A DNA stretch of 64,000 nt from Pimelobacter simplex. Its GTDB lineage: Bacteria > Actinomycetota > Actinomycetes > Propionibacteriales > Nocardioidaceae. The notes beneath the pieces are model-generated. The model had not been told where the DNA came from. It was given only the letters and a program-made list of their open reading frames with translations, and made no database searches. The first letter of the stretch is position 1; each line of letters starts with the position of its first letter. This document shows, in pieces, positions 1 through 7,560 of this stretch. A program made the translations under genes and the position numbers. Location of the stretch: assembly GCF_900114845.1 (NCBI RefSeq), contig NZ_FOUK01000002.1, forward strand, positions 434,001-498,000. The letters run 5' to 3'.

Positions 1-856
1 TGAGCAGGAGCGGGAGGTAGACCTCGGCGGCGGCGAAGGCCGTCCCGACGGCAGCGCGGGTGCCGAGCACGGCGGGCAGCCCGGCGCGCAGGGTCCACAC
101 GCGCGGCGGGAGCAGCCGCCCTCCCCCGGCGACGATCGCCGCGAGGCCCGCGGCGACGAGCAGCGGCCAGAGCGGCAGCGTGCGCTGGCCGGCGACGCTG
201 ACCAGCAGGACGCCGCCCGCGGCGAGCAGCGCGAACGGCAGCCGGGCCGGCCGGGGCCGGCTGGTCCCGGCGCGCGAGGGTGCGTCGGCGACCAGCAGCC
301 AGGCGGCGACCGCGAGCACCGGCACCCCGAGGAAGACCCAGCGCCAGCCGACGGTGGCGGCGACCCACGCCGCGACGACCGGGCCGACCAGCGCCGGCAG
401 CACCCAGCCCATCGTGAGGACGGCGAACACCTGCGGGCGCAGCCGCTCGGGGTAGGCCTGGGCGATCAGGACGTACAGCGCGACGCCGAGCACGCCGCCG
501 CCGTACCCGTGCACGAGGCGGCCCAGCAGGAACAGCGGCATGCTCGGGGCGAGCCCGGCGAGCACCACGCCGAGGCAGAAGACGACCAGCCCGCCGCGCA
601 GGGCCGGACCGGGGCCGAGCCGGTCGACGGCGGCGCCGGTGACGGGCAGGGCGACGACCGCGGCGGCGAGCGGCGCGGCGAACGCGACGGCGTACCAGCG
701 CAGGCCGTCGAGCTCGTCGGCGATGTCGGGCATCACCGTGGCGACGGCGAGCGCCTCGAAGGCGAAGAGGAAGGCGAGCGAGAAGACGCCGACCGTGGTG
801 CGCCCGTGCCGGCCCCGCCACGGCGACTCCACCGCGGCCGGGACGACCGCGGTCAC
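1..856 (-). CDS. MFS efflux transporter, 3' end cut by window edge
   Basis: About 285 residues are visible and the C-terminus lies beyond base 1. The translation is strongly hydrophobic and begins with a short cytoplasmic tail, then helix 1 (TVGVFSLAFLFAFEALAVAT) followed by PDIADEL. The loop between helices 2 and 3 reads GAAVDRLGPGPALRGG, the usual place and form of the MFS motif. It is therefore a major facilitator superfamily pump of the drug-exporter type in the cytoplasmic membrane; the substrate is unknown. The GTG start at 856 overlaps the TGA of the upstream oxidoreductase (GTGA), which indicates translational coupling. The pair would be transcribed from the SoxR-controlled promoter at about 1825-1855, suggesting export of redox-active compounds. 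MFS membership is firm, the substrate is inference. Confidence 0.8.
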   Translation of the reverse strand, partial: MTAVVPAAVESPWRGRHGRTTVGVFSLAFLFAFEALAVATVMPDIADELDGLRWYAVAFAAPLAAAVVALPVTGAAVDRLGPGPALRGGLVVFCLGVVLAGLAPSMPLFLLGRLVHGYGGGVLGVALYVLIAQAYPERLRPQVFAVLTMGWVLPALVGPVVAAWVAATVGWRWVFLGVPVLAVAAWLLVADAPSRAGTSRPRPARLPFALLAAGGVLLVSVAGQRTLPLWPLLVAAGLAAIVAGGGRLLPPRVWTLRAGLPAVLGTRAAVGTAFAAAEVYLPLLL

Positions 857-1818
857 CGGGCGGGCCGATCGGTCACCAGGACGACCTTGCCCGTGACGGC
901 CGACGCCTCGAGAGCACGGTGTGCGGCGGCCGCGTCGGCGAGCGGGAAGACCGAGCCGACGTGCGGCACCCGGGTGCCGTCGGCGGCGGCGTCCAGGGCC
1001 GCGCCCTCGAACTCGGCGAGCCGGCTCATGATCGGCGGCCCCAGGACGTCGACGACCGGCCGGGCCGGGTCGTCGTAGGCGTTCTGGACGCCGGACGCCC
1101 AGCCGTAGCGGACCAGCCGCCCGCCGGGCGCGAGCCGGTCGTAGAGCGCCTGCCCGACCTCGCCGCCGACGCCGTCGAGGACCAGGGCGAGCGCGGGGAC
1201 CTGCGCCGCCCAGTCGGGGTCGTGCCGGTCGAGGGACGGGTCGGCGCCGTACCGTGCCGCGAGCGCGACCTTCGCCGGCCCGCCCGCCACGCCGAGCGCG
1301 GTGCCGCCCGCGTGCCGCACGCCCTGCAGGAGCAGGACGCCGAGCCCGCCGGCGGCCGAGGTGACGGCGACGACGTCGTCCGCGGTCAGGCCGGCGACGC
1401 CGGCGAGCTCGAGGATCGCGGTGGCGGTCCGGCCGGTGCCGATCGCGGCCACCGCGGTCGGCGCGTCGAGCCCGTCGGGCAGGACGTAGGCGCGGGTCAC
1501 GTCGACGACCGCCTGGTCGGCGTACCCACCGCCGGCAAAGCCGAGGTGGGCGACCACGCGCTGGCCGATCCAGGCCGGGTCGACCCCGGGACCGACCCGG
1601 TCGACCGCGCCGGCGACCTCGCGTCCCGGCACCACCGGCAGCGTGGGCGGCTCACCGGCCCCGAACGACTCCCCCGCCCGGATCGAGGTGTCGAGCAGGT
1701 GGACGCCCGCCGCCTCGACGGCGATCCGGACCTGGCCGGAGGCGGGGACGAGGTCGGGGAGCTCCTCGAGACGGAGGACGTCGGTGGGCCCGAAGGCGTG
1801 GTGGCGGATCGCATGCAT
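853..1818 (-). CDS. MDR-family quinone oxidoreductase, SoxR target
   Basis: This is a zinc-independent medium-chain dehydrogenase/reductase of the NADPH:quinone oxidoreductase type, 321 residues from the ATG at 1818. It shows an N-terminal GroES-like fold (GPTDVLRLEELPD) and then a Rossmann domain with the AAGGLGVLLLQ dinucleotide loop. The structural-zinc cysteines of classical alcohol dehydrogenases are absent. An in-frame ATG at 1839 exists but lies inside the SoxR operator, so the later MHAIRHHAFG start is preferred. It overlaps the downstream MFS gene by GTGA. By analogy with known SoxR regulons of actinomycetes, it probably reduces quinones or other redox-cycling compounds in the cytoplasm. 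The family is well supported; the substrate is inferred from context. Confidence 0.85.
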   Translation of the reverse strand: MHAIRHHAFGPTDVLRLEELPDLVPASGQVRIAVEAAGVHLLDTSIRAGESFGAGEPPTLPVVPGREVAGAVDRVGPGVDPAWIGQRVVAHLGFAGGGYADQAVVDVTRAYVLPDGLDAPTAVAAIGTGRTATAILELAGVAGLTADDVVAVTSAAGGLGVLLLQGVRHAGGTALGVAGGPAKVALAARYGADPSLDRHDPDWAAQVPALALVLDGVGGEVGQALYDRLAPGGRLVRYGWASGVQNAYDDPARPVVDVLGPPIMSRLAEFEGAALDAAADGTRVPHVGSVFPLADAAAAHRALEASAVTGKVVLVTDRPAR

Positions 1819-1824
1819 GACGTC

Positions 1825-1855
1825 ATTCGACAACCTCAAGTATGGTTGAGGTCAA
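1825..1855 (-). promoter_or_regulatory. SoxR-type promoter with 19-bp spacer, leaderless transcript
   Basis: On the minus strand a -35-like TTGACC (1855-1850) is separated by 19 bp from a -10-like TCGAAT (1830-1825). The SoxR box occupies the spacer. An overlong 19-bp spacer is the hallmark of promoters activated by MerR-family proteins such as SoxR. Six bases after the -10 comes the A of the oxidoreductase ATG (1818), so the mRNA is probably leaderless. The hexamers are judged by eye. Confidence 0.6.
1834..1851. promoter_or_regulatory. SoxR box
   Basis: The 18-bp sequence CCTCAAGTATGGTTGAGG is an inverted repeat whose two 7-bp ends match the known SoxR operator (CCTCAAGttaaCTTGAGG) except at the inner base of the right arm. 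One more pair on each side (A1833, T1852) extends the symmetry. It lies between soxR and the divergent oxidoreductase, 3 bp before the soxR ATG, so it can control both directions. Confidence 0.85.
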
Positions 1856-2319
1856 TGAGCGACATCAACCGCGAGCTCCGCAGCCACGACCTCACGCCCG
1901 GCGACGTCTCCCGCCGTGCGGGCGTCGCCATCTCCGCCCTCCACTTCTACGAGCGCGAAGGACTGATCGAGAGCATCCGGACCGCCGGCAACCAGCGCCG
2001 CTACCACCGCGACGTGCTCCGCCGCGTCGCCTTCATCCGGGTCTCGCAGAGCGTGGGGATCTCCCTGGCCGACATCCGCGCCGCCCTCGCCACCCTCCCC
2101 GAGGGCCGGACGCCGACGAAGGCCGACTGGGCCCGCCTCTCCGGCGGCTGGCGCACCGAGCTCGAGACCCGGATCGCCCAGCTGCAGAAGCTCCGCGACA
2201 CCCTCGACGACTGCATCGGCTGCGGCTGCCTGTCGATGCGCTCGTGCGCGCTGGCCAACCCCGGCGACGTCCTGGAGCAGTACGGCGACGGGCCGGTCCG
2301 GCTCATGGGGCGCGGCTGA
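1855..2319 (+). CDS. soxR: SoxR redox-sensing MerR-family regulator
   Basis: The product has 154 residues. An N-terminal MerR winged helix-turn-helix (LTPGDVSRRAGVAISALHFY, then YEREGLI and RRYHRDVLRRVAFI) is followed by a dimerisation helix and the C-terminal [2Fe-2S] cluster motif. Cysteines fall at positions 120, 123, 125 and 131 (CIGCGCLSMRSC), the same spacing as in enterobacterial SoxR. Oxidation of the cluster by redox-cycling drugs switches the bound protein to an activator. Its ATG lies 3 bp after the SoxR box, so autoregulation is likely. The likely targets are the divergent oxidoreductase and MFS genes. In actinomycetes SoxR usually controls such detoxification genes directly, without SoxS. 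Confidence 0.95.
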   Translation: MSDINRELRSHDLTPGDVSRRAGVAISALHFYEREGLIESIRTAGNQRRYHRDVLRRVAFIRVSQSVGISLADIRAALATLPEGRTPTKADWARLSGGWRTELETRIAQLQKLRDTLDDCIGCGCLSMRSCALANPGDVLEQYGDGPVRLMGRG

Positions 2320-2321
2320 GA

Positions 2322-2354
2322 GTCGGGTCGAGCCGCAGACGCGCTCGGCCCGAC
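2322..2354. terminator. bidirectional hairpin between soxR and lysA
   Basis: GTCGGGTCGAGC (2322-2333) pairs with GCTCGGCCCGAC (2343-2354) at 11 of 12 positions plus one G-T wobble, with a 9-base loop. It sits between the convergent soxR and lysA stops. There is no T-tract, which is common for actinobacterial terminators. Confidence 0.55.
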
Positions 2355-2358
2355 AGGG

Positions 2359-3753
2359 TCAGCCCAGGTCGGTGGCGAGCAGGTCGTCCTCGGTCTCACG
2401 CCGCACGATCACCCGCGCCACCCCGTCCTTGACCGCGATCACCGGCGGCCGCAGCGCGTGGTTGTAGTTGGACGCCATCGAGCGGCAGTAGGCGCCGGTG
2501 CCGGGCACCGCGAGCAGGTCGCCGGGGGCGATGTCGCCGGGCAGGAACTCGTCGCGGACGACGATGTCGCCGGCCTCGCAGTGCTTCCCGACCACCCGGG
2601 CGAGCACCGGAGTGGCGTCGGAGCGGCGTCCGGCGAGCGTGCAGGAGTAGTCGGCGTCGTAGAGGGCGGTGCGGATGTTGTCGCTCATCCCGCCGTCGAC
2701 GCTGACGTAGGTGCGGACGGCGCCGGCGTCGAGGGTGACCTGCTTGACCGTGCCGACGGTGTAGACGGTGCACATCGCGGGGCCGACGATGGCGCGGCCG
2801 GGCTCGATCGAGAGCCGCGGGCGGGCGACGTCGAGGGCCCGGCACTCGTGGTCGACGATCGCGGTCAGCTCGGCGGCCAGCTGGGCGGGCTCGCGCGGGT
2901 CGTCCTGGGTCGTGTAGGCGATGCCGAAGCCGCCGCCGAGGTCCATCTCGGGCATGACGGCGCCGAGCTCGGTCGCCACCCGGGCGTGCAGGCCGAGCAC
3001 CCGGCGGGCGGCGACCTCGAAGCCGGCGGAGTCGAAGATCTGGCTGCCGATGTGGGAGTGCAGGCCGAGCAGCTCGACGCCGGGCGCCTCGTGGAGACGA
3101 CGGACGGCCTCGAAGGCGTCGCCGGAGGTGATCGAGAAGCCGAACTTCTGGTCCTCGTGGGCGGTCGCGATGTACTCGTGGGTGTGCGCCTCGACGCCGG
3201 CGGTCACCCGGACCATCGCGCGCGCCGGGAGGCCGGTGTCGGCGGCGACCATCGCCAGCCGCTCGACCTCCTGGAAGGAGTCGACGATGACCCGCCCGAC
3301 GCCGGCGGAGACCGCACGGCGCAGCTCGGCGACCGTCTTGTTGTTGCCGTGGTAGCCGATCCGGGCCGGCTCGACCCCCGCGCGCAGCGCGACGGTCAGC
3401 TCGCCGGCCGAGCAGACGTCGAGGTGGAGACCCTCCTCGGCCACCCAGCGGGCGACCGCGACGGAGAGGAACGCCTTGCCGGCGTAGTAGACGTCGTACT
3501 CGGCGAAGGCGTCGCGGAAGGCGCGGGCCCGGCCCCGGAAGTCGTCCTCGTCGAGGACGTACGCCGGGGTGTTGTGCTCGGCGACCAGGTCGGCGAGCGG
3601 CAGCCCGCCGACGACGAGGTCGCCACTCTCGGTCTTGTGCGCCGTCGCCGGCCACAGCTGCGGCACGAGCGTGTTGACGTCGGCGGGCGGCTGCAGCCAG
3701 GCAGGTCCGCGCAGGGCGCCGGGCGCGTGCGCCCAGCCGGCCTCGTGGGTCAT
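2359..3753 (-). CDS. lysA: diaminopimelate decarboxylase
   Basis: This is a 464-residue fold-type III PLP enzyme that decarboxylates meso-diaminopimelate to L-lysine, the last step of lysine synthesis. The PLP lysine is in YYAGKAFLS. The phosphate-binding and substrate regions include GYHGNNK, GLHSHIGSQI, DLGGGFGI, EPGRAIVG and the conserved C-terminal CEAGD and PGTGAY. Length and N-terminus are typical of actinobacterial LysA. It lies 19 bp downstream of argS on the same strand, the usual argS-lysA order. In many actinobacteria hom-thrC-thrB follow, but here soxR follows instead in the opposite orientation. Confidence 0.97.
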   Translation of the reverse strand: MTHEAGWAHAPGALRGPAWLQPPADVNTLVPQLWPATAHKTESGDLVVGGLPLADLVAEHNTPAYVLDEDDFRGRARAFRDAFAEYDVYYAGKAFLSVAVARWVAEEGLHLDVCSAGELTVALRAGVEPARIGYHGNNKTVAELRRAVSAGVGRVIVDSFQEVERLAMVAADTGLPARAMVRVTAGVEAHTHEYIATAHEDQKFGFSITSGDAFEAVRRLHEAPGVELLGLHSHIGSQIFDSAGFEVAARRVLGLHARVATELGAVMPEMDLGGGFGIAYTTQDDPREPAQLAAELTAIVDHECRALDVARPRLSIEPGRAIVGPAMCTVYTVGTVKQVTLDAGAVRTYVSVDGGMSDNIRTALYDADYSCTLAGRRSDATPVLARVVGKHCEAGDIVVRDEFLPGDIAPGDLLAVPGTGAYCRSMASNYNHALRPPVIAVKDGVARVIVRRETEDDLLATDLG

Positions 3754-3772
3754 CTGGTCGTCTCTTCCCGGG

Positions 3773-5449
3773 TCACATGCGCTCGGGCGCGGAGACGCCG
3801 AGCAGGTCGAGGCCGTTGGCGATCACCGTCTGGGTGGCGACGACCAGCACCATGCGGGCGAGGTTGGCCGGACCGGCCGGCTCGTCGCCCTGGGGCAGCA
3901 TCCGGCACTCCTTGGTGTCGTACCACTTGTTGAACACCGAGGCGGTGTCCTCGAGGTAGCGCGCGATCCGGTGCGGCTCGCGCAGCTCGGCGGCGCTCGC
4001 CACCACCCGCGGGAACTCCGCGAGCGCCCGCAGCAGCTCGCCGTCGCGCTCGTGGTCGAGCAGCGCCGGGTCGAAGCCGGTCGTGAGGTCGGGCAGCACC
4101 ATGCCGAGGTCGGCGGCGTTGGCGAGCATCCGGCACGTCCGCGCGTGGGCGTACTGGACGTAGTACACAGGGTTGTCGTTGGACGCCTTGGTGATCTCGG
4201 CGACGTCGAGCACCAGCGGCGAGTCGGCCGGGTAGCGCGCCAGCGAGTAGCGCAGCGCGTCGACGCCGATCTCCTCGGCCAGCTCGTCGAGCGTGACGAT
4301 GGTGCCCGCCCGCTTCGACAGCTTGAGCTCGGCCCCGTCCTTGAGGATCTTGACCAGCTGGCCGATCAGCACCTCGAGCGTCTGGGCCGGGTCGTCGCCG
4401 GCGCAGGCCGCCATCGCGCGCAGCCGGCCGACGTACCCGTGGTGGTCGGCGCCGAGCAGGTAGATGCAGCGGTCGAAGCCGCGCGCCCGCTTGTTGAGGT
4501 AGTAGGCGGTGTCGGAGGCGAAGTAGGTCAGCTCGCCGTCGGACTTGATGAGGACCCGGTCCTTGTCGTCGCCGTAGTCGGTGGTGCGCATCCACAGCGC
4601 GCCGTCCTGCTCGAAGACGTGGCCCTTCTCCTTGAGGCTCGCCAGCGTCTCGGGCACCGAGCCGGACTCGTGCAGCGACAGCTCGGAGAACCACACGTCG
4701 AAGTGGGTGTTGAAGCCCGCGAGCTGGTCCTGCTGCTCCTTGAGCTGGATCTCGTAGCCCTTGGCCCGCACCGCGGCCAGCCGCTCGTCGCCCTCGAGCT
4801 CGAAGATGCCGGGGCTCGCCGCGGCCACGGCCTTGGCCAGGTCGTCGATGTAGGCGCCCGCATAGCCGTCGTCGGGCTTGGGCTCCCCCAGCGCCGACGC
4901 GATGATCGACGCGGCGAAGTTGTTCATCTGCACGCCGCGGTCGTTGATGTAGAACTCGCGGGTCACCTCGGCACCCGCCGCCGCCAGCACCCGCGCGATC
5001 GCGTCGCCGAGCACCGCCCACCGGGTGTGCCCCAGGTGGAGCGGACCGGTCGGGTTGGCCGAGATGAACTCGACGTTGATCCGCTGTCCGTCGAGGGTGT
5101 CGGTGCGCCCGTACGCCGCCCCGGCGGCGACGACCTCGGCCGCCACCTTGCCCTGCGCACCGGCCTCGACCGTGATGTTGAGGAAGCCCGGACCGGCCAC
5201 CTCGACGTCCCCGATGCCCTCGGCGGCCCGCAGCTGGACGGCGAGCGCCTCGCCCAGCGCCCGCGGGTTGGTGCCGGCCTTCTTCGCCAGCTGGAGCGCC
5301 ACGTTGGTCGCGTAGTCGCCGTGCCCCTTCTGCCGCGGTCGCTCCACCGTCACCTCGCTCGGCACGCCGTCGGGCAGGGTCAGGGAACCCTGGTCGACGA
5401 GCGCCTGGAGGGCATCGACGATGGTGGTGGAGAGCTGGGCCGGAGTCAC
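3773..5449 (-). CDS. argS: arginyl-tRNA synthetase
   Basis: This class I aminoacyl-tRNA synthetase charges tRNA-Arg and has 558 residues from the GTG at 5449. It has an N-terminal Add1 tRNA-binding domain (RQKGHGDYATNVALQLAK), the HIGH-like signature NPTGPLHLGHTR, a KMSKS-equivalent KLSKRAGTIVTL, and the C-terminal DALR anticodon-binding domain (NPVYYVQYAHAR to the end). Alternative in-frame GTG starts lie at 5473 and 5488. The start at 5449 gives the family-typical N-terminus TPAQLS, but no strong ribosome-binding site favours any of the three. A tRNA-Arg(CCG) gene is transcribed divergently about 85 bp upstream. lysA follows 19 bp downstream, probably in the same transcript. Confidence 0.96.
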   Translation of the reverse strand: MTPAQLSTTIVDALQALVDQGSLTLPDGVPSEVTVERPRQKGHGDYATNVALQLAKKAGTNPRALGEALAVQLRAAEGIGDVEVAGPGFLNITVEAGAQGKVAAEVVAAGAAYGRTDTLDGQRINVEFISANPTGPLHLGHTRWAVLGDAIARVLAAAGAEVTREFYINDRGVQMNNFAASIIASALGEPKPDDGYAGAYIDDLAKAVAAASPGIFELEGDERLAAVRAKGYEIQLKEQQDQLAGFNTHFDVWFSELSLHESGSVPETLASLKEKGHVFEQDGALWMRTTDYGDDKDRVLIKSDGELTYFASDTAYYLNKRARGFDRCIYLLGADHHGYVGRLRAMAACAGDDPAQTLEVLIGQLVKILKDGAELKLSKRAGTIVTLDELAEEIGVDALRYSLARYPADSPLVLDVAEITKASNDNPVYYVQYAHARTCRMLANAADLGMVLPDLTTGFDPALLDHERDGELLRALAEFPRVVASAAELREPHRIARYLEDTASVFNKWYDTKECRMLPQGDEPAGPANLARMVLVVATQTVIANGLDLLGVSAPERM

Positions 5450-5534
5450 GCCGGCAAGCCTATCGATGGGCACCGGTTTCTCTTGCACGGATATCGACCG
5501 GTAGGGTTCGGGACCGCACCTCCACGAGGTGCAT

Positions 5535-5607
5535 GCCTCCGTAGCTCAGGGGATAGAGCACTGGTTTCCGGTACCAGGTGTCGCAGGTTCGAATCCTGCC
5601 GGAGGCG
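5535..5607 (+). tRNA. tRNA-Arg (anticodon CCG)
   Basis: A complete cloverleaf of 73 bases can be drawn. The acceptor stem is GCCTCCG/CGGAGGC, the D stem GCTC/GAGC, the anticodon stem CTGGT/ACCAG with loop TTCCGGT, the variable loop GTGTC, and the T stem GCAGG/CCTGC with loop TTCGAAT. All stems pair perfectly. Loop positions 34-36 are CCG, which reads the arginine codon CGG, abundant in this GC-rich genome. CCA is not encoded. The gene is divergent from argS and ends 4 bases before the kptA start codon. A TAGGGT at 5502-5507 may be its -10 element. Confidence 0.97.
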
Positions 5608-5611
5608 CCGC

Positions 5612-6168
5612 ATGAACTCTTCGGACATCTCGTTGTCGAAGCACCTCTCGCTGGTCCTGCGGCATCGGCCGGACTCGATCGGCCTCGTGCTCGAGTCCAT
5701 GGCTGGGTCCCTCTCGACGACGTCCTCTCGGCCCTGGCCGCCCACGGCTCGCGCGCGACGCGCGCCGACGTGCTGCGCGTGGTGGCAGGCAGCGACAAGC
5801 AGCGCTTCGAGCACGACCCGGCCACCGACCTGATCCGGGCGCGCCAGGGCCACTCGGTCCCCGTCGACCTCGGTCTCACCCCGACCACCCCGCCTGACGT
5901 CCTCTTCCACGGGACTCCCCGCCGCAACCTCACCTCGATCCGCGCCACCGGCCTCGATCGCCGGCGCCGGCACCACGTCCACCTGTCGCCGGACCGGCGG
6001 ACGGCCGAGCTCGTCGGCGCCCGGCGTGGAGACTTCGTCGTACTGCGGGTCGAGGCGGCCGCGATGGCGGCCGACGGCCACGTGTTCCGGAGGACGGCGA
6101 ACGACGTGTGGCTCACCGACACGGTGCCGCCGGCGTACCTCGCCGAGGACGACGTCCCACCGGCCTGA
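5612..6168 (+). pseudogene. kptA: RNA 2'-phosphotransferase KptA/Tpt1 with a one-base frameshift
   Basis: The family transfers the 2'-phosphate of RNA splice junctions to NAD. The first 29 codons from the ATG at 5612 encode the conserved SKHLSLVLRHRPDSIGLVLE. The rest of the enzyme ([45 protein letters not shown]) is in another frame from 5698 to the TGA ending at 6168. One base is missing in the codon after LVLE (5696-5697). Restoring it gives exactly the spacing of E. coli KptA (VLD-R-EGW). No slippery heptamer is visible, so a real deletion or a sequencing error is likelier than programmed slippage. The GGAGG Shine-Dalgarno (5601-5605) lies inside the tRNA acceptor stem. All catalytic blocks are otherwise intact. 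Confidence 0.85.
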
Positions 6169-6197
6169 GGCTGTCGCGCGCCACCTACGCTGTCCCG

Positions 6198-6671
6198 GTG
6201 CCGACCGACCCCACCACCTCCCGCGTCACCATCCACACCGACGGCGCCTGCCTCGGCAACCCCGGTCCCGGCGGGTGGGGCGCGGTCCTCAGGTACGGCG
6301 ACCACACGCTCGAGCTGCACGGCGGGGACCCCGCCACGACGAACAACCGGATGGAGCTGATGGCGGCCATCCGGGCGCTCGAGACGCTGACCCGGCCCTC
6401 GGTGGTCGACCTGCACACCGACAGCAGCTATGTCCGCAACGGGATCATGTCGTGGGTGGCGAAGTGGAAGGCGAACGGCTGGCGGACGTCGGCGAAGGCG
6501 CCCGTCAAGAACGACGACCTGTGGCGCCGGCTCGACGTCGCCGCGGCCGCGCACGATGTCGCCTGGCACTGGGTCAAGGGGCATGCGGGCGACCCGGGCA
6601 ACGAGCTGGCGGACGCGTTGGCGGGCAAGGGGGCGCGCGAGGCGCGGGACGGGACACTCAGCAGCGCTTGA
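6198..6671 (+). CDS. rnhA: ribonuclease HI
   Basis: This 157-residue single-domain RNase HI cleaves the RNA strand of RNA-DNA hybrids using two metal ions. The carboxylate set is visible: Asp in [14 protein letters not shown], Glu in NNRMELMAA, Asp in TDSSYV and Asp in NELADALA. The basic handle ([10 protein letters not shown]) and the active-site loop histidine region ([12 protein letters not shown]) are present. The GTG at 6198 gives the usual N-terminus; the longer open frame upstream overlaps kptA and is not used. The gene follows kptA by 29 bases on the same strand. Its 3' end overlaps the convergent LCP gene by 14 bp. Confidence 0.95.
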   Translation: MPTDPTTSRVTIHTDGACLGNPGPGGWGAVLRYGDHTLELHGGDPATTNNRMELMAAIRALETLTRPSVVDLHTDSSYVRNGIMSWVAKWKANGWRTSAKAPVKNDDLWRRLDVAAAAHDVAWHWVKGHAGDPGNELADALAGKGAREARDGTLSSA

Positions 6672-7560
6672 TCGTCGCGTCCTTCCGGGCGTCGTCGCCG
6701 TAGCGGCGCGCGGTGCCGACCGAGGGCAGGACGACGCTGGCACCGTTGATGTTGCCGATCGAGCCGGGCAGCACGCAGGTGGTGACCTTGCGCGGGTCGA
6801 CCTGGGCGATGGCCTGGCCGATGCGGAAGAGCTCCTTGGGCGAGACGCCCCGGGTCTTGAGGTGGCGCAGCACGCTGAGGACGCCGGCCTCGATCCAGCC
6901 GGGGCGCTCGGCGTTGGCCGCGATCTTGCGCTGGATGCCGCGGATGACGCGCTGCTGGTTCGCCGAGCGGTCGAAGTCGCCCTGGGGCAGCGACTTGCGG
7001 ACCCGGGCGAACTCGACGGCGCGCATGCCGTTGATCTTGATCCGGCCGGCCTTCCAGCCGCGCGGGTTGAGGTGGGAGTCCGCGAAGAAGCGGGGGTTGT
7101 CGACGGTGATCCCGCCGATGCCGCTGATCAGCTCGGCCAGGCCGCTGAAGGTGGCGAGCATGACGTAGTCGGGCTGGACGCCCATCAGGTCGCCGACGGT
7201 CCGGCCGAGGAGCTGGGGGCCGCCGAAGTAGAGGGCGGCGTTGACCCGGTTCGAGCCGTGGCCGGGGATGGGCACCCAGCTGTCGCGCGGGATGCCGATG
7301 GCGGTCGCGGCGCCGGTCCGGGTGTCGATGCCGACGAGCTGGAGGGCGTCGGCGCGGCTGTGGAGGGGGTCCTCGCGGGGGCGGGTGTCGACGCCCGCGG
7401 CCAGGATCCAGACGACGTCGGGGTCGACGTCGACGCCCTCGGCGCGGTCGACCTTGACCAGGGTCAGGGTCGTCGGCGCCGGCGTGCTGTCCGGGACGAC
7501 GAGCGCGGTGAGGGCGAGCACCAGCCCCAGCACCGCGGTCCGTACGATCCTGCGCACCAT
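6658..7560 (-). CDS. LytR-CpsA-Psr (LCP) family cell-wall glycopolymer ligase
   Basis: The 300-residue product has one N-terminal membrane segment ([15 protein letters not shown]) and an extracytoplasmic LCP domain. Conserved arginine and aspartate blocks that bind polyprenyl pyrophosphate are visible: [48 protein letters not shown] and VEFARVR with [15 protein letters not shown] enzymes transfer lipid-linked glycopolymers such as teichoic acid, capsule or arabinogalactan to peptidoglycan. Its ATG overlaps the stop of the upstream lipoprotein gene by one base (TGATG), so the two form an operon. Which polymer it attaches is not visible; it lies more than 30 kb from the polysaccharide locus. 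Confidence 0.9.
   Translation of the reverse strand: MVRRIVRTAVLGLVLALTALVVPDSTPAPTTLTLVKVDRAEGVDVDPDVVWILAAGVDTRPREDPLHSRADALQLVGIDTRTGAATAIGIPRDSWVPIPGHGSNRVNAALYFGGPQLLGRTVGDLMGVQPDYVMLATFSGLAELISGIGGITVDNPRFFADSHLNPRGWKAGRIKINGMRAVEFARVRKSLPQGDFDRSANQQRVIRGIQRKIAANAERPGWIEAGVLSVLRHLKTRGVSPKELFRIGQAIAQVDPRKVTTCVLPGSIGNINGASVVLPSVGTARRYGDDARKDATIKRC

Noticed and set aside
5578..5697. N-terminal extension of the second kptA frame through the tRNA
   Set aside because: It reads SQVRILPEAP, the usual meaningless translation of a tRNA T-arm; the true N-terminus is in the other frame from 5612.
5690..5700. Programmed -1 frameshifting signal in kptA
   Set aside because: The sequence CTCGAGTCCATGG has no X-XXY-YYZ slippery heptamer and I see no downstream pseudoknot, so recoding is not the first choice.
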